The notes under the pieces: generated by a model
Seen by the model: the letters and a program-made list of their open reading frames with translations, nothing else
What the model was told of the DNA's origin: nothing
The model's database searches: none
Shown: piece by piece, positions 1 through 5,510 of the stretch
Position numbering within the stretch: the first letter of the stretch is position 1
Layout of the letters: every line of letters starts with the position of its first letter
Source: a candidate division TA06 bacterium
GTDB lineage: Bacteria; Ratteibacteria; UBA8468; MWAK01
Direction of reading: 5' to 3'
NCBI GenBank assembly: GCA_022704925.1
Contig: JAKJFK010000073.1
Span: 1-8,199, forward strand
Length of the DNA stretch: 8,199 nt
Translations under genes and position numbers: made by a program

Positions 1-179
1 CCCAGCTGGACCAGCCGGATGGCGAAGGCTTCCACCATCCGGCCGCTCCGTCCGGCGCCGGCCAGGAAGAGCTTCGGCGCCTTCAATATCTCCGCCGCGG
101 CCGCCTCGAACTGGCCGGGATCGATTTTCTCCAGGCTGGCGGCCACCTCCGCGGCGATCCGCTTCAGGTTTTCTTTCAC
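1..179 (-). CDS. hxlB: 6-phospho-3-hexuloisomerase-like SIS-domain protein, N-terminal 59 codons (runs off left edge)
   Basis: Reading the minus strand from a GTG at 179 gives an open frame to the window edge, starting MKENLKRIAAEV. Residues 36-59 (KLFLAGAGRSGRMVEAFAIR then LVQL) match the first strand and phosphosugar-binding loop of SIS domains, and most specifically 6-phospho-3-hexuloisomerase, whose hallmark is a GAGRSG loop followed by an AFAxRLxxLG helix. That enzyme interconverts 3-hexulose 6-phosphate and fructose 6-phosphate in the ribulose monophosphate pathway; related SIS proteins isomerise other sugar phosphates. Full-length members are about 180-200 residues, so roughly a third is visible. 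The frame begins 20 nt after the symporter stop; a purine-rich GGAAGGGGG lies 11 nt before the GTG, a little far for a Shine-Dalgarno, but no other start codon occurs in frame in that gap. The tight spacing suggests co-transcription with the symporter. The family call is firm; the exact substrate is not. Confidence 0.75.
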   Translation of the reverse strand, partial: MKENLKRIAAEVAASLEKIDPGQFEAAAAEILKAPKLFLAGAGRSGRMVEAFAIRLVQL

Positions 180-199
180 CGCGACGGAAACCCCCTTCC

Positions 200-1738
200 T
201 CAGAACAACTCCTTCAGCTTCTCGGCCGGCAGCGGCTTCTGGAGGTAGCTGCCGAGGAAGTAGCAGAGGCCGCAGCCGATCAGCACGATGAACTCGAGGG
301 TTCCCATGCCGATCTTGCCCCGGGCGGTGAAGATCGCGCCGATCAGGGTGGACAGCACCCCGTAGACCATGCAGAGGATGGCCCCGGAGGCGGTGGCCCG
401 CCGCCAGTAGAAGGAGGCGGCGGTGCAGAAGATGAAGATCCCGCCCAGCCCGATCGAGGCGTAGCCCATGAAGACCGCCAGCAGCTCCGGCGGCTTGTGG
501 AAGGTCCAGTAGAAGGGAATGAGCAGGAAGATGGCCAGCAGGACCTTGGTGAGTTTCAGCAGGACTTTGTCCGGGGTCTGCGGCCGCCAGATGTGGATGA
601 TGTCCCGGGTCACGTTGCCGGCCATCACCATCAGCATCCCGGCCAGGGTCGAGAGGGCGGCCGCGAAGACGCCGGTGATGTAGAGCGTCGAGAGGAAGGT
701 GCCGCCGGCCGCCATCGCCAGGTAGGGCGCGGCCAGGTCGGCCTTCCAGGGCGCGAGGCCCAGCAGCTGGGGTCCGAAGTGGGCCCGGCTGCAGAGGCCG
801 GTGATGGCATTCAGGAAGATGGGCGGCCCGGCCACCAGGAAGACCATCAGCGTCAGCAGCATCATGTCCTTCCGGGTCATCTTCCGCATGCCCAGGAAAC
901 GGGCGACGTTGTGCGGGAAGCCGACGGCCATGGTCAGGAAGATGAAGAAGGTGGAGACGATGCCGACCGGGTGCGAGAAGAGCTGGGTGTTGCCGGTGGC
1001 CGGCAGGTCGGTCCGCATCAACGCCAGCAGGCTGGGATTCTCGGCCATCAGCTTCAGGTTCATGGCCGCCGGGCCGCCGACGAAGACCAGGGCGGCCAGG
1101 CCCAGCGCGAAGCAGGCCACGCCCAGGACCGCCCCCTGGATGGCCAGCGACCACTGGGTGCCGGTGTAGCCGCCGACGATCATGTAGATGAAGACCACCA
1201 CCGTCGAGAGCAGCAGGCACCAGAAGGTGGGCAGGCCGGTTACCGCGTGCCAGCAGGTGGCGCCGGCCTTGAACTGGCCGACCGCGTAGAGGGTGGTGAA
1301 GAAGATCATGACCAGGGCCGCCAGCGACTGGACGACCCGGCTCTGGAACCTTATGCCGAGAACGTCCGGCACCGTCCGGGCCCCGAATTTGGCCGAGTAC
1401 TGCTGCATCTTGCGGCCGGTCAGGAAGAGGCAGGGAATGATGCCGAAGAGGGTCCAGATGCCGGCGAACCACATGCCGGACCAGCCGACCTGGTAAGTGA
1501 CCCCCATCATGCCCAGGGTCGCCCAGCCGCTCAGCCAGGTGGCCCCCAGCGCCAGCCCGGTCATGACCGGGCCGATGTCCCGGTGGCCGACCAGGAAGTG
1601 TTCGAAGGTGGCGGCCTTCTTGCGGCTGAGGAACCCGACCGCGAAGCAGACCGCCAGCATCAGGCCGAGTCCGACGGCGGCCCAGGCGCCATAAGCGAAC
1701 CCGGGTACCGGAACCGGGGCGAAGATCAGCTCATTCAT
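200..1738 (-). CDS. sodium:solute symporter (SSS family) permease
   Basis: A 512-residue, strongly hydrophobic protein of the size usual for the SSS family (TC 2.A.21), which couples uptake of sugars, amino acids, organic acids or vitamins to sodium entry across the inner membrane. The N-terminal half carries the family pattern: a short first span (about residues 15-37), a charged linker with FEHFLVGHRDIG, the unwound second span with GATWLSGWATLG (about 66-78), and later GGYTGTQWSLAIQG, matching the GGYxAVxWTDxxQ signature. About 12-13 spans can be counted, ending in a short hydrophilic tail (PLPAEKLKELF). ATG at 1738 is chosen because GGGGGTGGAAAG lies just upstream and because the codon overlaps the stop of the small membrane ORF before it, a normal coupled arrangement. 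The sequence looks closer to PanF/ActP-like members than to sugar carriers such as SGLT, but the substrate cannot be assigned. A long antisense ORF over this gene is a GC-rich shadow. Confidence 0.9.
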   Translation of the reverse strand: MNELIFAPVPVPGFAYGAWAAVGLGLMLAVCFAVGFLSRKKAATFEHFLVGHRDIGPVMTGLALGATWLSGWATLGMMGVTYQVGWSGMWFAGIWTLFGIIPCLFLTGRKMQQYSAKFGARTVPDVLGIRFQSRVVQSLAALVMIFFTTLYAVGQFKAGATCWHAVTGLPTFWCLLLSTVVVFIYMIVGGYTGTQWSLAIQGAVLGVACFALGLAALVFVGGPAAMNLKLMAENPSLLALMRTDLPATGNTQLFSHPVGIVSTFFIFLTMAVGFPHNVARFLGMRKMTRKDMMLLTLMVFLVAGPPIFLNAITGLCSRAHFGPQLLGLAPWKADLAAPYLAMAAGGTFLSTLYITGVFAAALSTLAGMLMVMAGNVTRDIIHIWRPQTPDKVLLKLTKVLLAIFLLIPFYWTFHKPPELLAVFMGYASIGLGGIFIFCTAASFYWRRATASGAILCMVYGVLSTLIGAIFTARGKIGMGTLEFIVLIGCGLCYFLGSYLQKPLPAEKLKELF

Positions 1739-1832
1739 CTTTCCACCCCCGCAGCGTGAAACGAAGCCCGACCACGATCAGCAAGACGCTGGCGATGATT
1801 ACCATCCACCAGGCAAACCATCCCATTCCCAT
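1731..1832 (-). CDS. 33-aa single-span membrane microprotein, probable symporter small accessory subunit
   Basis: On the minus strand an ATG at 1832, with an AAGGAAAGGGGG ribosome binding site a few bases before it, opens a 33-residue frame. The protein begins MGMGWFAWWMV, has one continuous hydrophobic segment (about residues 5-23, rich in W, V, I and L) and ends with a basic/acidic tail (LRFTLRGWKDE), as expected for a bitopic inner-membrane peptide. Its last 8 nt (ATGAATGA) contain the symporter start codon, and the symporter ribosome binding site lies inside this ORF, so the two are almost certainly translated together. Small one-helix partners encoded just before SSS or NSS transporters are known (MetS-type subunits and the annotation class 'symporter small accessory protein'). 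Identity here rests on size, topology and position, not on sequence homology that I could test. It is easily missed by gene callers with a length cutoff. Confidence 0.7.
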   Translation of the reverse strand: MGMGWFAWWMVIIASVLLIVVGLRFTLRGWKDE

Positions 1833-1870
1833 CGGGTCCCCCTTTCCTTGGATAAGGATACGATGCCCCT

Positions 1871-1901
1871 ATTGTATCACAGGCAAATCGGACCCTGTCC
1901 A
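1871..1901 (-). promoter_or_regulatory. possible extended -10 promoter for the microprotein-symporter-isomerase operon
   Basis: In the 85-nt gap between the reductase stop and the microprotein start, the minus strand reads TGATACAAT (complement of 1871-1879), an extended -10 with TACAAT matching 5 of 6 consensus bases. A weak TGGACA (complement of 1896-1901) sits 19 nt upstream. It would start transcription about 30 nt before the microprotein ATG. No terminator is visible after the reductase, so readthrough from that gene is also possible. Confidence 0.4.
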
Positions 1902-1917
1902 CTCCGGCGCTTGCTTT

Positions 1918-2889
1918 TCAGCCGTTCAGGGTCGCGACCAGGCGGTCAATCTTGGCGGCCTCGTCCCGGGTGAGGGGTCCGAAGGCCAGCGCGCCGCAGT
2001 TCTCCTCCACCTGGGCGACGGTCTTGAAGCCGGGGATGGGTATGGTCTGGGGACTGATCGCCCACAGGTAAGCCAGGGCGCCCTGGGTCAGGCTCCGGCC
2101 GCCGCCGGTCAGGATCGGCCGCAGTTGATCCAGCAGGTCGATCTTCCGGCCGGCGTCCCCGTCTTCCCTGAAGTTCCAGGTGTACCGGACATCCTCGGCC
2201 GGGAAGGCGGTCTGGTGGGTGAACTTGCCGGTCAGCAGCCCCTTGGCCAGCGGCCCCCGGATGATGCTGGCCAGGTCGTTCTCCTCGCAGATCGCCAGGG
2301 TTTCCCGGTTGCCGCCGAAGACCGAGAAGTTCTGCTGGATGGCCGCGCAATGGGCCCCGGCGGCGAAGAACCGGGCCGATTCGGGGCTGTCGGTCGACCA
2401 GCCGTACCAGCGTATCTTGCCGGTCTTTACCAGGCCTTCCAGGGTATCGCGGATTTCGGCCATCCGCTCGTGGCGGCCGAGGTGAAACTGGTAAAGGTCG
2501 AGATAGTCGGTCTTCAGCCGCCGCAGGCTGGCCTCGCAGGAGGCCGTTACATACTCCGGCGTGATATCTTCGTGGGGTCCGAACTGGTCGCGGGTCGCCT
2601 CGTTGAAGGCGTAGCCGAACTTGGAGGCGATGACCACCCGGTCCCGCCGGCCGGCCAGCGCCACGGCCAGCACCTTCTCGCTGTGGCCGGCCCCGTAAGT
2701 GTCGGCGGTGTCGAAGAAGTTGACGCCCATTTCAATCGCCCGGTGGATGGCCCGGATCGATTCCTGATCGTCCACCTTTCCCCAGCCGACCGGCTTTCCC
2801 TTTTGAATGGTTTCCCCGCCGATGGCCCAGCAGCCCAGGCCGAGGCCGCTGACCTCGATGCCGCTCCGTCCCAGTTTTCGCTTCTCCAT
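1918..2889 (-). CDS. aldo/keto reductase family oxidoreductase
   Basis: A 323-residue NADPH-dependent aldo/keto reductase of the (beta/alpha)8 fold, the normal length for the family. It starts with the typical MEKRKLGRSGIEVSGLGLGC strand. The catalytic tetrad is visible: Asp60 in FFDTAD, Tyr65 in TYG, Lys90 in SKFG and His136 in YQFH. The cofactor-side elements IPIPGFKT and the VEENCGAL helix lie near the C-terminus. Such enzymes reduce sugar or other carbonyls to alcohols, or act in reverse, in the cytoplasm. I chose the ATG at 2889 because AAAAGGGGGCAGG precedes it at good spacing and the family N-terminus begins here. A GTG further upstream at 2940 would add 17 unrelated residues. The gene is convergent with nothing and lies 85 nt before the symporter operon on the same strand, so a role in the same catabolic pathway is plausible but unproven. 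It resembles the YajO/Tas-like sub-branch (no reliable symbol). Confidence 0.9.
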   Translation of the reverse strand: MEKRKLGRSGIEVSGLGLGCWAIGGETIQKGKPVGWGKVDDQESIRAIHRAIEMGVNFFDTADTYGAGHSEKVLAVALAGRRDRVVIASKFGYAFNEATRDQFGPHEDITPEYVTASCEASLRRLKTDYLDLYQFHLGRHERMAEIRDTLEGLVKTGKIRWYGWSTDSPESARFFAAGAHCAAIQQNFSVFGGNRETLAICEENDLASIIRGPLAKGLLTGKFTHQTAFPAEDVRYTWNFREDGDAGRKIDLLDQLRPILTGGGRSLTQGALAYLWAISPQTIPIPGFKTVAQVEENCGALAFGPLTRDEAAKIDRLVATLNG

Positions 2890-2970
2890 GCCTGCCCCCT
2901 TTTGGTGTGGCGTGAACCGCTCCGGGCTATATTTTAACACAGGCGGTTTCGGACGCCGGATTAAGCTGCA

Positions 2971-2984
2971 ATTATATAATTATA
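2971..2984 (-). promoter_or_regulatory. paired TATAAT hexamers, possible -10 region for the aldo/keto reductase
   Basis: The minus strand has two TATAAT hexamers (complements of 2971-2976 and 2979-2984), 82-95 nt before the reductase start, inside a perfect 12-bp palindrome AATTATATAATT at 2970-2981. No convincing -35 lies 16-18 nt upstream of either. The block could equally act as an AT-rich UP-type element for the divergent promoter at 3012. The whole 333-nt gap (2890-3222) holds no gene. Confidence 0.25.
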
Positions 2985-3011
2985 TGTTTTATTCAAAGTT
3001 AACCCCTATGC

Positions 3012-3040
3012 TTGACAACGGAAAGTTTTTATTGTATTTT
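3012..3040 (+). promoter_or_regulatory. sigma-70-type promoter upstream of the pseudopilin pair
   Basis: A perfect -35 TTGACA (3012-3017) is followed after 17 nt by TATTTT (3035-3040), with an AT-rich block 15-40 nt upstream. Transcription would start near 3047, leaving a leader of about 175 nt before the first pseudopilin gene. No other candidate of this quality was seen between 2941 and 3222. Confidence 0.5.
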
Positions 3041-3074
3041 TATATTGAAGAAACTTTTAGGGTGGGATTTACGG

Positions 3075-3137
3075 GTGCCGGTAATTAAATTTTGTCTGGC
3101 GCCGGTTATCGTTGGCCGGGGCGGAATTTGTGCCGGT
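3075..3137 (+). repeat. three direct GYGCCGGT repeats in the pseudopilin leader
   Basis: The octamer GTGCCGGT occurs at 3075-3082 and 3130-3137, with a one-base variant GCGCCGGT at 3099-3106 (starts 24 and 31 nt apart). Each is followed by an AT-rich stretch. They lie between the predicted transcription start and the ribosome binding site, so they could be protein binding sites or RNA elements. No known motif is recognised. Confidence 0.4.
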
Positions 3138-3222
3138 TTAAATCTTAAGAAAAAAGAAAGGGGGTGAGGCCAGGCGATTGAGGCGGTTGGTTTTCAATCC
3201 ATATATTTCATCGAGGTGAAAA

Positions 3223-3921
3223 ATGAGGAAAAGAGGATTTACGCTGATTGAACTCCTGGTTGTCATTGCCATCATCGCGATCCTGGCGGCGATGCTGCTG
3301 CCGGCTCTCTCGAAGGCCCAGGAACGGGCGCGCCAGGCGACCTGTACGAACAACCTGAAGCAGATCATGCTGGCGGTCCTGATGTACATGGAGGACTATA
3401 ACGGCTGGCTGCCTTACCATTACGGCGACGGGAACGGGACCGGCAGCGTGCCCGGCAACTGGATGTGGAGCCTGGCCCATCCCTCCAACGCCCAGTACAT
3501 CAAGAACCTGAAGGTCTTCATCTGCCCGAGCGGCAAGGGTTTCCCGAAATACTACGCCAACTGGCCGCAAGGATACCAGTGGCCGGGCAAATACACCTAC
3601 GGCATTCCCTACGACGGCTGGGCGGCGATGCAGAAGTGCACCCGCTTCGAGGCGGAGCGGAAGGCGGCCGGCGCGGGCGTCACCATTGACCGCCTGCCCT
3701 ACGCGGCCGATTCCAGCCGGGTGGTGGACGGTACCTGGGGCGGCTGGACTTACTATTCGATCACGGGTGTGCCCTCCACGGCCAACAGCCTGACGACCCA
3801 GTATTACCCGCGGGCCATTCACAGTGGAAAAGTCAACATGGCCTTCATGGACGGCCACGTGGAGACCGTCAGTCTGGATGACATGAGCTACAACACTTCC
3901 TTGCGGACCTGGTGGAAATGA
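3223..3921 (+). CDS. prepilin-type N-terminal domain protein with H-X9-DG motif (pseudopilin-like, first of pair)
   Basis: A 232-residue protein with a class III prepilin signal: MRKRG then FTLIELL, cleavage expected between Gly5 and Phe6, with the conserved Glu at mature position 5 (Glu10), followed by a hydrophobic helix to about residue 30. Prepilin peptidase would cut and methylate it at the inner membrane. The mid-section has Cys41 in ATCTNNLKQ and a CPSG motif, both usual in this group and a possible disulfide pair. The C-terminus has His200 and Asp210-Gly211 ([15 protein letters not shown]), the processing-associated H-X9-DG motif found on large paralogous sets in Lentisphaerota and Planctomycetota. 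Function is unknown; members are thought to be exported or surface pilin-like subunits. The start is set by GAGGTG 5 nt upstream. The next paralogue begins 23 nt downstream, so the two are co-transcribed. Confidence 0.9.
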   Translation: MRKRGFTLIELLVVIAIIAILAAMLLPALSKAQERARQATCTNNLKQIMLAVLMYMEDYNGWLPYHYGDGNGTGSVPGNWMWSLAHPSNAQYIKNLKVFICPSGKGFPKYYANWPQGYQWPGKYTYGIPYDGWAAMQKCTRFEAERKAAGAGVTIDRLPYAADSSRVVDGTWGGWTYYSITGVPSTANSLTTQYYPRAIHSGKVNMAFMDGHVETVSLDDMSYNTSLRTWWK

Positions 3922-3944
3922 AATCGCATCCGGTGAGGTGAAAC

Positions 3945-4682
3945 ATGAGAAAATTAAAGAAGGCGGGCTTTACCCTGATTGAACTCCTGGTGGTGGTGGC
4001 CATCATCGCCATCCTGGCCGCCCTGCTGCTGCCGGCCCTGAACGCGGCCCGGGAGAAGGCCTACGCGGCCCAGTGCATGAGCAACCTGAAGCAGCTCGGC
4101 ACCACCATGCGGATCTACTGGAACGACAACGACGACTACCTGCTGGCCTCCTGGTGGGGCGACGTGGGCGTATCCCGGCCCAGTTACCCGGAGATGCTCT
4201 ATAATGAGAATTACGTCAAGAACCAGGAGGCCTTGCGGTGTCCGAAGTTCGGCACGAAGGCGATGGACCGCCGGGCTTACTGCTACCCGTCCCGGGGCTC
4301 GATGGGTGAGGGCTACTACACCGGCACCTCGGGCGGCAGCGGGTTGTTCCTGTTCGTCTTTGACTACCCCGCCAACGGGAACTGGCCGAACAAGATGGCC
4401 ACCACCCGCTACCGGGCCAAGGACGTGCGGCGGCCGGAGCGGCTCATCTTTTCGATGTGCGGAACCCTGGCCGGCAATACCAACATCGGCAACTATCAAT
4501 ACACCTTCTCGAGCGTTGGCAGTAACGGTACCTCCTACTACTCTCCCGGGAGTTACTACGGCCTGTGCACCGGCGTGCCCACGCACCGGGGCGGCACCAA
4601 CTTTCTTTTCTACGATGGCCACGTGGAGTTTTTGACCACCGACCAGTGCAAGGATACCAACTACTGGTACAACAACCCCTGA
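3945..4682 (+). CDS. prepilin-type N-terminal domain protein with H-X9-DG motif (pseudopilin-like, second of pair)
   Basis: A 245-residue paralogue of the gene before it. It has a prepilin peptidase site after Gly8 (KKAG then FTLIELL, Glu13 at mature position 5), a hydrophobic helix to about residue 30, Cys44 in [11 protein letters not shown], a second Cys in ALRCPKFG, and the terminal motif His214 to Asp224-Gly225 ([17 protein letters not shown]). The variable middle is rich in Tyr, Gly and Ser and differs strongly from the first gene, with four additional cysteines. Similarity is confined to the signal helix, the NLKQ region and the terminal motif, the usual pattern of divergence in this family. 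The start is supported by GAGGTGAAA just before the ATG, nearly identical to the signal of gene one. A strong terminator follows the stop, closing a two-gene unit. No secretin, ATPase or peptidase gene is nearby, so any assembly machinery must be encoded elsewhere. Confidence 0.9.
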   Translation: MRKLKKAGFTLIELLVVVAIIAILAALLLPALNAAREKAYAAQCMSNLKQLGTTMRIYWNDNDDYLLASWWGDVGVSRPSYPEMLYNENYVKNQEALRCPKFGTKAMDRRAYCYPSRGSMGEGYYTGTSGGSGLFLFVFDYPANGNWPNKMATTRYRAKDVRRPERLIFSMCGTLAGNTNIGNYQYTFSSVGSNGTSYYSPGSYYGLCTGVPTHRGGTNFLFYDGHVEFLTTDQCKDTNYWYNNP

Positions 4683-4706
4683 GGCGATCCGGAAAAGAGT
4701 CTTTGT

Positions 4707-4748
4707 AAAGACGGCCGGCGGTCTTTCCCGACGCCGGCCTTCTTTTTT
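4707..4748 (+). terminator. intrinsic terminator after the pseudopilin pair
   Basis: A perfect 8-bp stem GGCCGGCG (4713-4720) / CGCCGGCC (4732-4739) with an 11-nt loop, extended after one mismatch by AAAGA (4707-4711) pairing with TCTTT. It is followed by a run of six T (4743-4748). It begins 25 nt after the stop of the second pseudopilin. Confidence 0.9.
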
Positions 4749-4789
4749 GTGCCTCGTTCTTTAATGTTACCCGGGGTCGTTTTTGGCTC

Positions 4790-4839
4790 AAAACCTCTTA
4801 AGGAATGGATACCCGTCTACAACATACGGGCATGACGGA
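4790..4839 (+). repeat. REP-like palindrome, copy A
   Basis: It begins with AAAACCTCTTAAGGA, shared with copy D. Then comes TGGAT, stem CCCGT (4812-4816) / ACGGG (4826-4830), the 9-nt loop CTACAACAT, and the 3' signature CATGACGG. The organisation is the same as the other copies with a different stem sequence. Confidence 0.75.
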
Positions 4840-4901
4840 CTTTTTGAAATTCGTCTGAACAACCAATCCAAGGCCCTGAAGTGTACGCCGAGTTTTTTGT
4901 A

Positions 4902-4940
4902 CTTGGCTTTGCCAAGCCTGAGCCTGTCGAAGGCTTCAGG
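4902..4940 (+). repeat. small palindromes including a CTGAGCCTGTCGAAGG motif
   Basis: CTTGGC-TTT-GCCAAG (4902-4916) is a 6-bp stem with a 3-nt loop. It runs into AAGCCT (4914-4919) / AGGCTT (4930-4935) enclosing GAGCCTGTCGA. The CTGAGCCTGTCGAAGG core resembles a dispersed palindromic repeat widespread in bacterial genomes. Neither hairpin is followed by a T run, so they are not terminators. Confidence 0.5.
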
Positions 4941-4941
4941 G

Positions 4942-5026
4942 GTCATTCCCTCATGCCTGTCCCCGCATGTGGTAGGCGGGGATCCAAGTAAGACGTATTC
5001 CATAATCATCAGTAGGAGGGAATCCA
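4942..5026 (-). repeat. REP-like palindrome split by another copy (copy C', interrupted)
   Basis: The left arm GTCATTCCCTC (4942-4952) and the right arm AGTAGGAGGGAATCCA (5011-5026) match the two halves of intact copy C, but 58 nt separate them instead of a short loop. The intervening stretch contains complete copy B. This is read as an insertion into the loop of an older copy. Confidence 0.55.
4957..4988 (-). repeat. REP-like palindrome, copy B (nested inside C')
   Basis: The stem is CCCCGC (4961-4966) / GCGGGG (4976-4981) around a 9-nt loop. On the minus strand it reads TTGGAT, CCCCGC, CTACCACAT, GCGGGG. The flanking GGATCC-type end matches the other copies, but the CATGAC end is shortened to CAGGCATGA. 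Confidence 0.7.
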
Positions 5027-5035
5027 GCAGTAGCA

Positions 5036-5068
5036 TGTCATTCCCTCTCGTAGTAGGAGGGAATCCAG
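5036..5068 (-). repeat. REP-like palindrome, copy C (intact)
   Basis: A perfect 8-bp stem ATTCCCTC (5040-5047) / GAGGGAAT (5057-5064) with a 9-nt loop TCGTAGTAG. On the minus strand it reads TGGATTCCCTC, CTACTACGA, GAGGGAATGACA, the same plan as copy D. Confidence 0.8.
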
Positions 5069-5081
5069 GCATTTATCAGTT

Positions 5082-5131
5082 AAAACCTCTTAAGGATTGG
5101 ATGCCCGCCAACTATCCGCGGGCATGACAGG
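5082..5131 (+). repeat. REP-like palindrome, copy D (intact, with shared 5' leader)
   Basis: AAAACCTCTTAAGGA (5082-5096), identical to the start of copy A, is followed by TTGG and a perfect stem ATGCCCGC (5101-5108) / GCGGGCAT (5118-5125) with a 9-nt loop CAACTATCC, then GACAGG. Confidence 0.8.
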
Positions 5132-5136
5132 CGTTT

Positions 5137-5206
5137 TGGATACCCGCCTACTATCCTCCGACGCTGAAAAATGAGCTTCGGCGGACAAGTCCGTGGGCAT
5201 GACGGG
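5137..5206 (+). repeat. REP-like palindrome interrupted by a small inverted repeat (copy E)
   Basis: TTGGATACCCGC and the loop CTACTATCC (to 5156) follow the consensus. The expected right arm then appears only at 5193 (GTGGGCATGACGG). The 36-nt intervening stretch has imperfect palindromic ends (TCCGACGCT and AGCTTCGGCGGA). TCC occurs on both sides of it, as a 3-bp target duplication would leave. A degenerate remnant (GTGCATGACGGACAAG) follows at 5219-5234. Confidence 0.5.
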
Positions 5207-5289
5207 CGTACGACATGAGTGCATGACGGACAAGAAGCATCTCCGCCCGCCTTTTTTCGGTCATTATAGATTATATAATATATAAAAAT

Positions 5290-5318
5290 TTGACAAAGAA
5301 GGTGCGCATGGCTTAAAT
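5290..5318 (+). promoter_or_regulatory. sigma-70-type promoter for the secreted hydrolase genes
   Basis: A perfect TTGACA (5290-5295) and, 17 nt on, TTAAAT (5313-5318, 4 of 6 consensus). An almost pure A/T tract (5263-5289) lies directly upstream and could act as an UP element. The leader to the first gene would be about 185 nt. Confidence 0.45.
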
Positions 5319-5341
5319 TTAGATGATATATACGGAAGAAA

Positions 5342-5398
5342 ATCCGGGCCGGCCAGCGGGCCGCCTCCCGGATGGCCGCCATCAAGGGGCGGGCCGCC
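5342..5398 (+). promoter_or_regulatory. GC-rich structured segment in an otherwise AT-rich leader
   Basis: ATCCGGG (5342-5348) pairs with CCCGGAT (5367-5373), enclosing an inner GGCC / GGCC stem. GGCCGCC occurs three times in direct orientation (5359, 5374, 5392). The segment lies between the promoter and the ribosome binding site of the hydrolase gene. No T run follows, so it is not an intrinsic terminator, and it matches no riboswitch I know. The rest of 5399-5510 is AT-rich and shows nothing but the AGGAGG at 5498-5503. Confidence 0.4.
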
Positions 5399-5510
5399 GG
5401 TCAATTATCCCGTTATTGATATTTATAATTAAACAAGAAAAACCAAAAACGGATTTCTCTGGCAAATCGGTGGGTAGTCAATTACCGGCACGCTTTCAGG
5501 AGGCATAAAC

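Noticed and set aside
497-1759. 420-codon ORF on the plus strand opposite the symporter
   Set aside because: Its translation is rich in G, E, D, Q, H and R with no domain or hydrophobic core. It is the complement of a GC-rich membrane-protein gene and has no plausible ribosome binding site.
1756-2937. 393-codon ORF on the plus strand opposite the aldo/keto reductase
   Set aside because: The minus-strand frame has an intact catalytic tetrad and family motifs. The plus-strand frame is low-complexity shadow coding.
2890-2940. GTG at 2940 as the reductase start
   Set aside because: It would add 17 residues with no family counterpart, whereas ATG 2889 has a good ribosome binding site and the standard N-terminal strand.
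4790-5233. Possible CRISPR array
   Set aside because: Repeats are palindromes of varying stem sequence, in both orientations and at irregular spacing, with no constant repeat or spacer length.
5204-5257. Possible terminator ending in six T (5252-5257)
   Set aside because: The only matching stem is GGGCG / CGCCC with a loop of about 35 nt, too weak, and no gene ends there.
4783-5385. Short ORFs on both strands through the repeat cluster
   Set aside because: Their peptides are translations of the palindromes (repeated PSCP, VVGG and HEGM strings) and lack ribosome binding sites.
5323-5508. 61-codon ORF in the hydrolase leader as a leader peptide
   Set aside because: There is no ribosome binding site before its ATG, and the frame crosses the GC-rich hairpin and an AT-rich non-coding-looking stretch.
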